From Alnus glutinosa (lineage: Eukaryota; Streptophyta; Magnoliopsida; Fagales; Betulaceae), in assembly GCF_958979055.1 (NCBI RefSeq), contig NC_084892.1, forward strand, positions 2,993,501-3,057,500: 64,000 nucleotides of DNA, written 5' to 3'. Made by a program: the position numbers and the translations under genes. The notes beneath the pieces were generated by a model, which was not told the origin of the DNA, made no database searches, and worked only from the letters and a program-made list of their open reading frames with translations. Below are positions 1-13,094 of this stretch, piece by piece (position 1 is the stretch's first letter; each line of letters starts with the position of its first letter).

Positions 1-346
1 TCTGAGGCTTCGGCAAGCCGATAATCGAAGCCTTGGACTTCAAGTTCCGAGAGAACCGCTGAGAGCTGTTGTTGGAGCTCGGGTTCAGATTCGGATTCAA
101 GTTCGTCGAACTGACGCTTCCTTTGGCTGAGTCTTTCCGCTCGTAGAAGGCGCGCTGGTCGAACCAATCGAGCTCGGCGTCCTTGGAGAGCCAGAACGAT
201 TCCGGCGGGAAATCCGGAGGAACATCCTCTTGATCTGGCTGCTCCGGCTGGTGATGATCTCCGTCGGCGAGAGTTTCGCAGGCGATTCTCCGATCGGATC
301 CGCCTGCACAGGCTGAAACTAGGGTTTCCAAATCAACTTGTGGCAT
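1..346 (-). CDS. N-terminal part of a conserved plant protein of unknown function (runs off the left edge)
   Basis: Reading the minus strand from the ATG at 346 gives an open frame of 115 codons to the window edge, starting MPQVDLETLVSACAGG and containing PPESFWLSKDAELDWFD, YERKDSAKG and, near the edge, NLKSKASIIGLPKPQ. The start is preferred because it opens the longest frame and directly follows a purine-rich leader. The composition (acidic, Trp-containing N-terminus followed by an Asn/Ser-rich linker) looks like a real plant protein, and the phrasing seems familiar from uncharacterised angiosperm proteins, but I cannot name the family and assign no function. No membrane segment or signal peptide is visible. 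The rest of the gene lies outside the window. Confidence 0.72.
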   Translation of the reverse strand, partial: MPQVDLETLVSACAGGSDRRIACETLADGDHHQPEQPDQEDVPPDFPPESFWLSKDAELDWFDQRAFYERKDSAKGSVSSTNLNPNLNPSSNNSSQRFSRNLKSKASIIGLPKPQ

Positions 347-380
347 CCTAATCGAAAACACACAATCAGAGTAAAACTCA

Positions 381-411
<31 letters not shown>

Positions 412-620
412 GAAAGATGAAGAAGAGGTGGTTGAAATAGAAGGTTTTATAAAAGAAAGAAGGAAATTTGAGTGTGGAAAAATCTGATGAGAGAGAGATT
501 GATTTTTGGAGGGAGAGTTTCAACCTATTGACTCGTGCTCGGTGGTTCAGGTTTGGTTTTGTTTCTTTTTGGAGAGAGCGAGACTCGAGAAACAGAAAGA
601 GAGGAATTTACTAAAAAAAA
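347..620 (-). promoter_or_regulatory. GA/CT-rich 5' leader and core promoter region of the left-edge gene
   Basis: Upstream of the ATG at 346 the minus strand is rich in CT dinucleotides (GA on the plus strand, about 381-416, again near 490-500 and 576-600). Pyrimidine-rich leaders of this sort are common in plant housekeeping genes. No convincing TATA box was chosen and the transcription start is unknown. Confidence 0.4.
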
Positions 621-699
621 TATATTTATTTTAGCTTTTTAGTCAAAATAATACGAAAGCAATCCGTACAAAACGACGTTTTGCTTTTCATTAGCCTTT

Positions 700-701
<2 letters not shown>

Positions 702-730
<29 letters not shown>
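702..730. repeat. (AT)n microsatellite
   Basis: Uninterrupted AT dinucleotides, about 14 units, followed by ordinary AT-rich intergenic DNA. Confidence 0.95.
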
Positions 731-732
<2 letters not shown>

Positions 733-1340
733 CTCACGGCTTACTCCACTGGCTCTAATTTTTAACTCCTCTTTCTTTCTTTTTTTCTTTTTTTCGGGTC
801 GTATCTAAAGAATTCAACTAATTGAGATAAAAGGTTTTTAATTATAGGGTTAACGATAATTAAAGTGTCGAACGTTTTTAATTAAAGATGAATTTATAAA
901 ATTGTTCATCCATGTTAAGTTTCACTAAGCTTTATAAGTAATTTTAAAAAATTCAATCTGTAACTTGAAAAAATAAACGACATAAATTAAATGATTAGGA
1001 AAGAACTTCAGGGTGCGATTTAAAAAAAAAAAAAAAAAATTTAAAAACGCAGTTAAGCGTTTGACAAAATCGCAGTTTAGCCTTTAAAATTCTGTGTTTT
1101 CAAAAAAACATCATCTTACTTGCGATTTGAAAAAGCAGATTTTCTGTGTTTTTAAATCATAATTTTTAAAAACGCAGTTCCCAAACGATTTATGTTATGC
1201 GATTTGATTTAAAATCGCACTTATTGTTTACGAAATCGCAATCTCAAACGCATCTTTAGTCTTGTCTACCGTTTAATTTTTTACAGAAATATCTCCAATA
1301 ATTTTTTCACTGGAGGCAAGCCAACCTCCACCAACCAATT

Positions 1341-1867
1341 ATAATCCAATCTTAGTTTGTTTGTCTTGAACAATTGGAATAGATTATCAACTTTCAATTA
1401 TGAGTAATATTAAATACCACCACCTCCATCTCACTGGGTTAACGTGGCTCGTCCATCAACTCTTGATCATTTTTTAAAATGAAGAATAAAAAATTAACAA
1501 TGACTGGTTTAAAGACTAATGAACGGTGAGATTAGGGTGCGACATTTAATCTCTTCAATTATTTATTGGCTTTGAATTGAATTATTCCTTAATCTCTTCC
1601 TTATATGGCACCGACAGATTATAATCCAATCCTAGTTTGCTTGTCTTAAACAATTGGGATAGCTAGATTATCAAGTTTCAATTATAAGTAATATTAATTA
1701 CCACTTCCTCCATCTTATTGGGTTAACGTGGATGGTTCATTAACTCTTGATTTTTTTCAAAATAAAAAATAAAATTAATAATGGCTGATTTAAAGACTAA
1801 TGAACGGTGAGATTAGGGTTTGGCATTTAATCTCTTCAATTATTTGCTGGCTTTGAATTGAATTATT
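1341..1867. repeat. Direct duplication of about 247 bp (1341-1586 and 1621-1867)
   Basis: Both copies start ATAATCCAATC and run in parallel through GGGTTAACGTGG, TAAAGACTAATGAACGGTGAG and CTTTGAATTGAATTATT, separated by a 34-bp spacer. The copies differ at scattered substitutions and small indels, so the duplication is not very recent. No coding capacity was seen. It could be a local tandem duplication or two copies of an unrecognised repeat. Confidence 0.85.
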
Positions 1868-2173
1868 GGATTTGTAATTATGGTCTTATTTAGAGAGAGC
1901 ATCTATAGGGTGGAGATTAGGTCGCTTACCTTTCGATATTATAAGATCTGCCAGCAAAAACATATCTCATTTGTAGACTTATCTACAGCGATCTTTTGAA
2001 AATTATTTAACTAATTAACGCAAAACACAATTGTGAGATTATTTTAGACTGTTGCTTCTAATATTCCAATGGATTAAATTGTTGCATTGGTTTGGTTAAA
2101 ATATTAATTAAATAATTAAACTTAACCTCTTTTACAAATTTTAATTCTAAAATTTATTATATTTTAATTAAAT

Positions 2174-2781
2174 TGTTAGGAATAATCCCACGTTGGCCCG
2201 GCTCATGTTTGGAGTTACAAACCTTTTAGCCCATGTCTGTACAGGCCGGAATCCGGGCCCAAGGCCCACATGATGTGAGCCAACGAGGATGGACTTTCAG
2301 AGGTCCCGGGCATCGTATTGCCAAGGGGGAACACACCCAGTCTTGTCCAGGATATTTCGAAACTGCGCCTCGCTCCTAATAATTCGGGATTTACATTAAT
2401 CCCGAATTTATCTCCATAAATCTCGCCTTGAGATTATTAAGGAAGGAATTCTGGTTTGGAAGGTGGGCGGTTCCGGGCTAAAGCCTAACCTTGGCCGCAC
2501 TCCCAAAACATGGGAGGAAAAATAGACAAAACTCTGAGAGGAAAAAGGTAATTGACATTTGACCTATAAATATGTAAGAACCTCATGTATGGAATCAAGA
2601 CTGTAATTTTTATACTTACGCTATGTTCACATTTAGGAGCTGACTTAAGCATCGAAAAGAGGGACGCCGGCCAACTTTCGGCGTGTTCTTTTTAACTTGT
2701 TTGTTTTACAGCGATCGGATGTACGACAAGACCACCGAAAATAAGTGAGCTATCACGGCCCTACCGAAAGTTATACCAACA
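2174..2781. mobile_element. Solo LTR (LTR retrotransposon fossil), 608 bp
   Basis: The segment begins TGTTAGGAAT and ends TTATACCAACA, the TG...CA form of an LTR, and is flanked by a perfect 5-bp target duplication TAAAT (2169-2173 and 2782-2786). A TATA-like CTATAAATATG lies near 2563, consistent with an LTR promoter on the plus strand. No gag or pol sequence adjoins it, so it is a solo LTR left by LTR-LTR recombination. The family (Copia or Gypsy) cannot be told from the LTR alone. Confidence 0.8.
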
Positions 2782-2786
2782 TAAAT

Positions 2787-4662
2787 AATCAAGGTATTAT
2801 TGAACTTTTCATTCAAATCATCCAGTTTCTTCTTTCCCACTCTTGTTTTCAGATCAGAAATGTAAATGGCTCATCAACTAGTGTGCATGACCACCAAAAC
2901 TCACAATAAATTAATAAAAATAAGGAAAGAAAAAAAAGAAATTGAATTCAATGACCACTTGGTGCCAGAATCAGCCAGATCTTATATATATTTTCATGTG
3001 CCCCATAATATAATTAGTTTTTTTTTCTTGTATAATATAATTAATTATATAATATCAAATTTTGAAATGCTATCTTGTCCCCTGCCTCCATTGATGCCAG
3101 TCCGTTAGCAATACGTGCCACCGCCGGCTTGTTCTAAATAATAACAAAAAAAATGATAGGTGAATAATTGTATGTTGATTATTATTCTTTTTTTTAAAGA
3201 AAAAAAAAATCAGCATTTAATTACATGCAATAATAAAGTGATAGTTTCTCGGGCAGTTCAAGAAATACATAGCTAGCCCTTTCTAGGTTTTATCATTTAT
3301 GGGTGATATTATTATCTCTAAACCTATGGCGCCAATAATAAGCTTACTAGCCCATATCTTTCAACAAAAAAGCATCAATTTTTTTTTAAGATCTTTCTAA
3401 CGCAAGTAAGATCTTTCTCACTACTTTCGGCCGTCGGCCTTGGTTTAGCTTTGTCTACGAGCATTTGTTATGTCTTCTTTTTTTTGATTTGTGTATGTTT
3501 CTGATCGTTGTAACCCTTTGGGTGGTCTCCTGGCGTTTGTTTTGACAATGAAGAAGGTTTTTTTTCCGTTAAAAAAAAAAAAAAAGAAAAAGAAAGTAAT
3601 ACTAGAAATTGTACTTTCATTTCGTTATAATTTTATTTTATTAATGTAGTTGTGTCAATTAGTATTCATATATATTTTATTAAATAACAAAAAAAAAAAA
3701 AAAAAGACTTTTGGTTAGAAGAAGACTTTGAGATATGGGAAATGGGAAGGAATGAATACAATTACTCGTAATATATATATATATAAAGTTATAATACTTT
3801 TATTACTTAACCAAAGAAATATACCAGATTACTTTAACGAAACAATTTAACAGATACAGTCCAAAAATTCATTTTGTCCAAACATAATCTATGATATGTT
3901 TAACGGCAGCCTTATTTAACTCATGTGTCATATTATTAGCGATCATTCTAATATAGTAAATCTGTCAACTGAAAAAGCGAGTTTAAAACCATGCTAATGT
4001 CTTCCACTAATTATCCAAAATCTAGTCCAATTATATTCTTTGGAAATCACAACTTTAACTTATTGGAGCGTAACACATTCTAAAAGAATATTACGTAAAC
4101 CTAATTATTTGCAAAAAAAAAAATGGCGTTCTAAAGCTTATGCGGTTACCGGTTCAAGGTGACCCCTTATTGTCATACTCCTTGCTACATGCAAATATCT
4201 CTCATGATCCTGCACCACTATGCCAATTCACATACGTTCATCGACCTTATCCACAACAATGTCCCAATTTACCCTATAATCTCATTCAAAAGGTGCTTTT
4301 CACTTTGTGTTGATCCCACTTATGGCATCTGCATGTATTTTAAATATAGGTCGGTTTCATACACTGAGGTGAAAAAGAAAAAGAAATATTCCCACCCAAT
4401 TTAAAAGATACTTTATTCTATAATATATGAATAAAGATTCAATTTAAACCTCCCAATGATTTGGCTTAAAATAGAATCATCGTATATATTTTATGTCATG
4501 TAGTGGATTCTCTTACATGACATCATGTGTAATTTAAAATACAAAACTTGATTCTCAGTTAGTCTTAAGATCGAGTAAGATTTCGTAAAAGAGAAAACTA
4601 AATTATCCTGCTCACACATTAAAAATTTTGTTTCAATTACTCCAAAAATTAACTAAAATATG
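2787..4662. other. Intergenic, no gene seen
   Basis: AT-rich DNA with homopolymer runs (around 3189, 3571, 3689) and a short AT repeat near 3771. The open frames present (for example 2866-3108 and 4159-4404) are low-complexity, lack similarity to any family I know and are treated as chance. A possible retroposon tail is listed separately. Confidence 0.7.
3420..3586 (+). repeat. Possible L1-type LINE 3' tail with poly(A)
   Basis: A stretch with better base balance than its surroundings includes GTTGTAACCCTTTGGGTGG and ends in a run of about 15 A. This resembles the 3' ends of plant L1-type LINEs, which close with similar GTAACC...GGG text before the poly(A). No clear target duplication was found, so the left end is uncertain. 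Confidence 0.35.
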
Positions 4663-4670
4663 AAATTTTA

Positions 4671-4848
4671 CAGGGGTGGGTATCGATCGGTTTGGTAAGC
4701 AGTTAAGTCGGTTAATTCGGTCAGTTAACCGACTTTTGTCGGAATGTAGTCGGTGAATTTATTTCGGTTAAGCGATTAATAGGCGATCGGTTAAGTTGGT
4801 TAAATCGGTTAACATGAGTAATGAAACGACGTCGTTTTGATTTTTTTT

Positions 4849-4889
<41 letters not shown>

Positions 4890-5132
4890 AAGAAAAGAAA
4901 AAGAAACAGGATCAAACGTTTCGTTTTTACTAAAATGATGTCGTTTCGTTTTATCTCGGTTGAAATAAAAGGCGGTTCAGCTGAGTTTGGTTACCGAACC
5001 GACTTTCGGAACAAAATTTTATACCGACTACCTAACCGAAATTAGTCGGTAGAGTCAGTAGGTGGTCGATGGCGATTCAGTTCGGTTCGGTAAGTGGTTG
5101 GTAGACGGTAGGCGATAATTTGCCCACCCCTA
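4671..5132. mobile_element. hAT-type MITE, 462 bp
   Basis: Terminal inverted repeats CAGGGGTGGG...CCCACCCCTA and a perfect 8-bp target duplication AAATTTTA (4663-4670 and 5133-5140) identify a non-autonomous hAT element. The interior repeats the motif CGGTTAA/TTAACCG on both strands and holds an A-rich spacer near 4855-4905. It has no coding capacity. Confidence 0.9.
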
Positions 5133-6734
5133 AAATTTTAGAATAATGCTAGTCTTCAATTTCATATTAACTGTCATGACGTAATTTCAATTGCTTCGCA
5201 TATTGAGCACTTAGAAAAAACAAAAATCAATATAAAATATATGATAAATAAGTACGAAAAATAGCATTTCTTTAAATCTTAGAATAATGATATACTTTAA
5301 CACTTCACATCACCATGTTATTTTTATTATTGTTATTATTATATTTTGTTGCTTAAGTCACTTAATTTGGTGGGTGGGTTAAATTGGTAATAGTTGGGGC
5401 AGGAGGAATCCTAGAGGCCGATTAGGTACGACCCGTGACAAATATAAGGGGAAGAAAAAGTCTTTCCATGCCATCACAGCAAACCGATCGATCAGCTTTT
5501 GTCTTTTTTGCTTAATTGCTTGTGGTGTTGTCCTTCGACATGTCACATACGACTATTCAAATACACGAAATGTTGAAAGTATTAATGTAATCACTCAACT
5601 TGTGGGAAAACCAAATTAATGAAAAGATAATCCAAATGGTTTTCTATTTTTAATTAAGGAAAAAAAAAATCAAATTTAATCCTTTTATTTTCATGCGATT
5701 TTAATTTAGTCTTTAAGATTTCAATTTTAACAATTAAGTCTTTAAATTAATTTTTATTTTATTTTTAAATAGGTCATTTTGTCCATTTACTGTCTAATTA
5801 ATTAATAATATTTCACGTTAAACTAATCGATTAATGTTTTTAGCGACATTGTCTAAACGCAATCAAAGAAGGTAAACTTTGATAAATTGTAGGTATTGAT
5901 ATTTAATTATCTTGCTTTTAGCATCAAGTGACAAAGAGTAGTGGTGCAGGAGCTTAAGATAAATAGAACTGATTAATCAATAGTTTTATGAAAATAATAC
6001 CCCTAAAAGAAAAGATTTTCAAAATAAAATATATTTAGGTACATATATATGTGCATATGTCTTATAATTTTTATCAGGCGAATATAAAATTCTTGGATGA
6101 CTAAACATTGATAATTTATAGAACATATTAAAGAGTATAAATGCTGTGGTTAACCTGTGAAAATTTTTATTGACAAATATTTATGTAAATATTATATAGA
6201 GAAATATATGTTTTATATGCCCGTTGTGAGATTGAGGTGTTACAATATACCTTCATTCCTCCTAGTTTTCACGTGACTGATGTGGCAGTGCCCATCAACT
6301 ATTGTTAAAAATAAATAAATAAATAAAGTACGCTCACATGGGTCAAGTTAAAACTATCATAGTAATATTATAAAATAAAAATATAATTTATAAAATTATT
6401 CATACTCATTTTTGTTTGGAACATCTAGAGGGTAAAAATGAAGCCCATCAAATGACCTGCATCCCCATTTTCAAACAGTGGGCCCGAAACTATGGTCTAT
6501 GGGCAGAAAATCCATTGCTTTTCTCTTTCAACAGCCACGTGATGGGTGGCCATGACTAAAATACCCTTTTCTTTGGTTTTTTCTTCCTTTTAACTTTGGG
6601 TAAGGTCTGCGTTCTATATAATAAAGTAGACGATTTTCAAGCTTGTAGCGCGGAAAGTCAACAATAATTGCTTGAATTAACAGCATGAAGATATGACATT
6701 ATGACATTCATGAGAGACCATTCATGTGCTTCCC

Positions 6735-6738
<4 letters not shown>

Positions 6739-6777
<39 letters not shown>
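6739..6777. repeat. (CT)n microsatellite
   Basis: About 19 uninterrupted CT units in intergenic DNA. Confidence 0.95.
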
Positions 6778-6781
<4 letters not shown>

Positions 6782-8381
6782 GATATTCTAATAAATTAAG
6801 AATATTTATTATTGCAGGAACATAAAGAAATTTCACAAAACTCTAATTTAAATGTTGTTATTATTATTATTATTATTATTTTTTCATTTTAGGTTTGGAG
6901 AATTTTTTTTTTTTTTTTTTTTTCAACTATGTATGTCATTATAACATGACTTAAGATAAAGTGAACCATCGTGGACACCAATCACGAAGCGTGGTATGTT
7001 ACAATCTTATGTACTACAGATGGATTAAGTGTAATTTTAATCATGTGTAAATAAGCTCTTGAGCACTCTCTCATTACAAGCCGGTTTTCAAATATGAGTT
7101 TTACTTGAAGTTTATATTAGTTTGGGATAACTGATAATTTAACATAATATCATAATAAATGTCATGAGCTCGAACATTGTCTCTATCATTCACCTCTTAT
7201 TTCAATTAAAAAATTTACGTGTTGAGTCTCAATTGTTGAGGGAAAGTTTGAATATACGTAAATGAGAGTGTTCTAATATAATTTAAATGATAAAGTCTAC
7301 ATTTTCTATCAGTTTAAACTTTTGAAATAATTGATAATTTAACAGATTTTTGTGTGCATTTTTAATAGTATTAAACATATAGCCTATAACATCTTGCTTC
7401 ACTTCTATTATTGAGTAGATAATTCTTAGGTGTATTTTTAATAAGATTAACAAAGCATATAACAAGTGTTCTTACTTGCTCTTAACAACAAATGCCCCAC
7501 TTTTATGAACCGTATTGAAAAAATTTACTCAAACCTACTTTCAAAAGAAAACTTTGTCCTTTTAATTTCTTGAGGGGGTGTTGAAAATTTAATTAATTAA
7601 ATGGTTCAAAAAGTTCATAATTCTAAAAACACTATAATTGCCTTTGGTCCAACATACATTCATTACATCGCCCAACTACTATGAATTTCTTTATCATGTC
7701 TGTCTAAAACGATAATTAAAATTCAAGATGATAAGGACTAATGCCTTTGGAAGAAGCGATAATATATTATTTAGAAAACAATCAATTTTTTTTTTTTTAA
7801 ATATGTATATATAATTTTTTTTTTTTTCTCTTTTCCAAAATCTTGCAAACATAATTAAGGAAATGAGTATAAGGATCAGGGCCTAACGAAGACTTTCTCC
7901 TAGTCGCACTAAATAAGCACGTTCTTAATTAGTCAAGTTTGCTAATTATTTCTCCGTTGAACTTTGGCCTAAAATTCTATGTTTTTTTTTTTTTTTTCCT
8001 AGTCAAAGTTGGGGAAGGGGAAATTAAGGGGAGAGTCTAAAACTATATGTTATTTGTGATAATTGTTTAGGGAATTTGGCTTGGGTCTACTTCCAATTGC
8101 AATTGGTGTGCGTGTTCCAATCCCAACGGCCGATCTAATTCCAATTGAAACTGAACTAAACCGAATCCTTGTTTAGAAACCTATATGATTCAAAAATTGT
8201 TTTTAATCCTTTATTAACAAGTGCAAGATAATTAATTATTATTATTATTTTTTTGTAAAATTCATATATCTTTAATTACAAGCATTCATTTATAAGATTT
8301 TTTTTATTTTTATTTATTTTAAGTAAATTGGCACACAAAACATTTTAGACCCCTTATGAGTTATGATTTTAAGGATTCTCA

Positions 8382-8386
<5 letters not shown>

Positions 8387-8416
<30 letters not shown>
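8387..8416. repeat. (TA)n microsatellite
   Basis: About 15 TA units in intergenic DNA. Confidence 0.95.
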
Positions 8417-8420
<4 letters not shown>

Positions 8421-9934
8421 GTTTTCATACGACAAAAATTAGCTAAAAATATGTCTTTTAAGAATAAATGTCGTTTTAATAGACTGGTTTGTAGAAATAA
8501 GCTATAAACTAATTTGTAACTAATTTATGTTCATTTCCAAATTATTAATTGTTTCAATGTCTTTCCTCAAAGTACTAAAACATGTCAATGCCCTCTTATG
8601 ACCAACGAAAAGACAAAAATGACTATAATTTTTTTTTTTAATAAGACAAAAACATCCTTATAAATTCGAAAAAATTTGACTTGTGTTTAAGACTGATAAC
8701 TATGACAACATGCCACATCAGCGTAGATCTAATCTATACGGCACGATCACGTCGGTCTATTATATACTAATTTCTTCATTCCTATGATTAAGTTTTCAGG
8801 AGTACTTCAACTCCAAGAGAAACCAATACGATTCAAACACGTTTAGGTGTTGACAATAATTCCTCTCTCTCTATTCAACAAAATGATAATTATGTTATAA
8901 GAAATTCTTATTTCATAAGACCTCGCCAAGCCATATTAAACCAAGCCGAGCCATTAAATAATAGAAAAAATTACTTATTTATCTTTAAAATTTATAGTTA
9001 TATCAAAAAACATCTTTGGAGACTGGAGTAAACTATTCGTCCCAAGAAATTATTTTATCTTATAATTATTTTATTCTGCTATGTAACAATAATAATCACC
9101 CTTTTTTTTTTAATTTTTAATTTTATTTTTAAACAATGATTAATTGACACTGTCATTGTTAATCAATAATCATATAGGATTATGGGCATTCACAATGAGT
9201 TATTTATTTATTTTATTTTTTTTTAACAAAATTCACAAAAACTATCACTTAACAAGCTCTTTAATATGTTTGTAGTATCACTCTGTCTCTCTTCACATTT
9301 AAAGAGGAAAAAGAGTGAATGTTATACTTTTTTTAATATTATTTATTGCATTGAATGCTTTAATGCGTTTGGATTAAACTGAATCGAATGCTTTTGACAG
9401 TTAATTTTATTAATAAAAAAATAATAATTTTTACTTAAAATAGAGAAATATTTAAAAAAATTGTTGTTTAATAATTTAAAATGATGATTAGCTAAATCAA
9501 TAAAAAAAAAAAAAAAAAAATTAAAGAACTCTTCGTGAATGCTCAAATTGAAATGGCAGCCATGGTTAGTGGTTGGAAAAGTAGAGATTAAAAGAGGAAA
9601 AAGAAATAAGAGAGACGACTTTGAGTGGGGTACTACGTTGGAGTCCACGAAGAAGAAAGCCACGTTAAAATTGTTCAATATAAATATAAGCAGAAACCGT
9701 CATATGAAGACATGTTTTCTTTGTCTTCGATCTCCCAAATCCCAATCCAACCAAAGCCGCCACCGAAAAGGGTACTTACTTGAGCTATGGTGAAGCTTCC
9801 CCTTTCAGCTTCTAGAAGATGAAAACTATATATACATACTTATATGCATATAGAACAAGAACATTTACTTTCTTATTCTATGGCAAATGATATGCCAGGG
9901 AATAAAGGCCTAACGTGCGGGAGATTAATGTTGT

Positions 9935-10100
9935 GTTTTTGTTTTAGCGAAAAATGATTTTCGTCGTAAAATATTTTTAGAAAAGTTATTTTTTTTAAAA
10001 AAAAATTTCAAAACATTTTTCAGTTTTCAGTGTGTATAGAAAATTACAAATATTTTTTTATATTTTCATTTAACCATATTAATTTACAAAAATCGATTTT
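9935..10100. repeat. Degraded fragment of the transposon family seen at 56305-57162
   Basis: The text TTCGTCGTAAAATA, then AGAAAATTACAAATATTTTT and TTTAACCATATTAATTTA, parallels the left part of the element at 56305. Only one end is recognisable and no target duplication was found, so this is a truncated relative. Confidence 0.5.
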
Positions 10101-11156
10101 GAAATTGGTCCATCCACACTTCTTTTCTTTTAAGAAAAAGAAAGATAAATGGATGAATAGTCTACATGGCCAGAGAACCCCATCTAATTTCCATTGCTAG
10201 ATGGTGAAGGTTTTTTTTTTTAATAATATAATTATATTTTTACACGTTTAACAAAGACAAGAAATGTTTAGTTGTACACTTGCATCTCACTTTTATTTCA
10301 TCCTTGTCTACGTGGACTAATAATGTGAGAGATAACAAAAAAAAAGTAATAAAATCCTAATTTTTTTAACATTTTAATTATGAGACATGAGTGAGATAGG
10401 AGATACAACCAAACATTCTTCAAAACAAAAATATAATGAATACTTTTCATCATGTGTGGATCACGTGGTGCATTTTTTTTCCATCCAAGTTGGCAAAAAA
10501 AATTGATTGGATTTGACTTTTTAAAGTTGGGTGATTGAAAATGGCATGTCAATTGGAGGAGATAAAAGTAGCATTTTTTTTTTAAAAAAATAAATAAAAA
10601 TTAATAAGTAGTCGTGCTTTGTGAGAAGGAAGAAGGATCCAAGTTGAAGTACTGATTTCAACTTTTGATAGATGATCCTCGACTAGTCGACTGAGTGAGG
10701 TACCTATTTGGATGAACACACCGATCAACGACTTTGAATAATTGTTGAAAGTGAAATGAAACCTTTTTAGTGGATCTCTCACCATTAAATGCTTAAAAAA
10801 TATGCTGAAATCTCACCGGACATTATTATTTTTATTATTAAAAAAATTATGATAATATTCATCATTAGCAAAAGTAGATTTTTAAACGGCCGGATCGAAT
10901 GATGTGTCACCTGTAGGACAAAAAAAAAGAAAAGTTGTGTTAACCGATGGTCGGGAAAAGCCTCCAATACTTAAGTAAGTAAATAAGCTTTTATGTTTAC
11001 GTGATTCTATAATGATACCTTTGAATTTTTTATTATTATTATTTAATAATAATTAATCTAAAAGTTAATGGAAAGTGTTGCATTATTTTTTTATTGGAAG
11101 AATGTTAAATAGGATTATAATATCTAATATTTTTCAAAGCTTATTTACGGTATTAT

Positions 11157-11160
<4 letters not shown>

Positions 11161-11215
<55 letters not shown>
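11161..11215. repeat. (TA)n microsatellite
   Basis: About 27 TA units, one of the longer simple repeats in the window. Confidence 0.95.
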
Positions 11216-11218
<3 letters not shown>

Positions 11219-12979
11219 CTATTCGAAGAGGGGAAAAGGGGAAAACAGTATCATCAATTATGTTTGTGGATAGTTGAGGTACGATTAAGCTTGAGTTACT
11301 CTACTCCCTTCCAAATCTCCCGGTTCATTTCTCGAGGTGGAGCCTGCCCTAGGAAGTCGGTACATGTTAGCCGGCCCACTAGTCCTTTTTTCTAGCGGCG
11401 CTGCTAATTATTCAAGGCCAAGCCGGACCGGAGACATTCGTGCATGGCTCGATGACCGTCAAGCGTGAACATCCATGTATGTCTCACCGGAAATGACGAC
11501 CCTTTTAAGACCCATTGCTTCGCGATGGACCGGGCCAGTTTTCGGCCAAATTCCAACGTCTAGGCCTTCGCGTTTGCGATTTTTCCGATCCGATTCACTT
11601 CGCGTTTGCTGACGGATCCGGCTCCGGACATCGCACTTTCATCACGGAATACCTTTCCCATTTTGGGCCTTGTTACCAGCATACTGTTTGTCCAATCTTG
11701 TGAAACACTGATCGGGTTGTCCTTTTTTTCTGGGCTCTTGGCCCAATCTGTTGCCTGGGCAGGTTCCAAATCGATTTGACTAGTCCTAGGTTGGTTTTTG
11801 TCTGTTCTATGCCTCGGCGTTTTTGCTTTCTTGCTAATGTTTGTGACCAAAACAAAAAATAATAATTGAGCTACATACACTCCTATTTTACTCTTTATTT
11901 TTTATTATTTTGTCAGGCAAAAATAATATTTTCCCCCATCTCTCAGACGGTGCCACCCCTAACCATCAGTTCATAACACAAGAGTGGTCAAGGCCATTCG
12001 ATTTGGTGGCTACGACCATTAGATTACATGTCGAAAGTAGTGTAATCATCTCTGAAAGTTCGATTAGGGTAGTCAATCATGCAAGGTTTTGTTTTTTTTT
12101 TTTTTTTTTTGGCAGTGCCATATCACATTGGGACTTTAATAAATTATTTTAGAGGGACTGACGTGGAAATGTCACATTGTAAAACTACGTTAAGGAGTAT
12201 AGGAAGTAAGAATAAAATGAAAGTGTTTTTAACATTTTTTAAAGATAAGAAAGAGCCATAGAAGCCGAGAGCACATAAAATTTATTGGGTTTAATGGTAG
12301 AGTCCATTTGCCAAATTTTTACCATATTGTTTCACCATTTAAAGGCTGAATTTATGTGGAAAATAATAGTACTTTCCAAATTCCTACTTGACCTAGCAAC
12401 AACAACTGTGGTGAGTTTTCTGCTCATCCTTTTAGCTGAATTCATGAGCACTAGGTTTATTAAACCATTAAATGAAATGCTATAATCTATTTGGAAAAGA
12501 AAATAGAAAACATTTTATTTTAAGAAAAAAATACATTTGAAAAATATCAAATTAAGAACTTAATTTATTAGAATATTAATTAAATAATTAAATTTATTAT
12601 TTATTGGTAACTTCAAATTTTAAATTAAGTAGTAAGAAGCCGCAGCGCCAGGCTCGAGCGACTATCTACCAAAAACACAAGCTTAAATTTAAACTTTGAG
12701 TCCACAACTTATCTCCCAAATTCTTTTAGCTGGATCAAGAAAACGTGCATTCATAATTGGTGAGTCAAAAACCAAGCAAGGAGGCAATTACATAAAATCC
12801 ACAGGAGAGAGGGTCAAAAACAGAAATCCGAAAAGATAAAGAAGCTTAAAATATATAATATTCGAAACTCCAAGGGCTTCCTACAAACATTCTCTTGCAA
12901 TGGCCATTCGAATTTTTTGACCGTTAGGGCCCGTTGCAGACTGGGTAACGGTTATGATTCAAACACCCCCAACCCCGAG

Positions 12980-13011
<32 letters not shown>

Positions 13012-13094
13012 CCAGACCGTTAACCACACTTAGCATCAAATCCCAACCCCAAAACAAAAAGCACAGAAAAGAACAGAGCAAACCCCACTGATCG

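Larger units (their letters stand above)
5141..13094. other. Long intergenic region upstream of the glutaredoxin-domain gene
   Basis: No gene could be supported. The DNA is AT-rich with many T or A runs. It includes microsatellites (listed separately), a degraded transposon fragment near 9935-10100 and an unusual GC-richer island at about 11270-11880 with no recognisable coding content, possibly an old transposon remnant. Small open frames at 9343-9793, 10298-10967 and 11515-11880 overlap each other on both strands and look like chance. The last 200 bp before 13095 carry a poly(A) run (12979-13006) and probably the leader of the downstream gene. Confidence 0.6.

Noticed and set aside
97-309. 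70-aa minus-strand frame at the left edge
   Set aside because: It overlaps the 115-codon frame starting at 346 in another frame. The latter has protein-like composition, a good start and stays open to the edge.
11515-11880. Possible gene in the GC-richer island
   Set aside because: Frames are short, conflict between strands, have no recognisable domain and no consistent splice structure.
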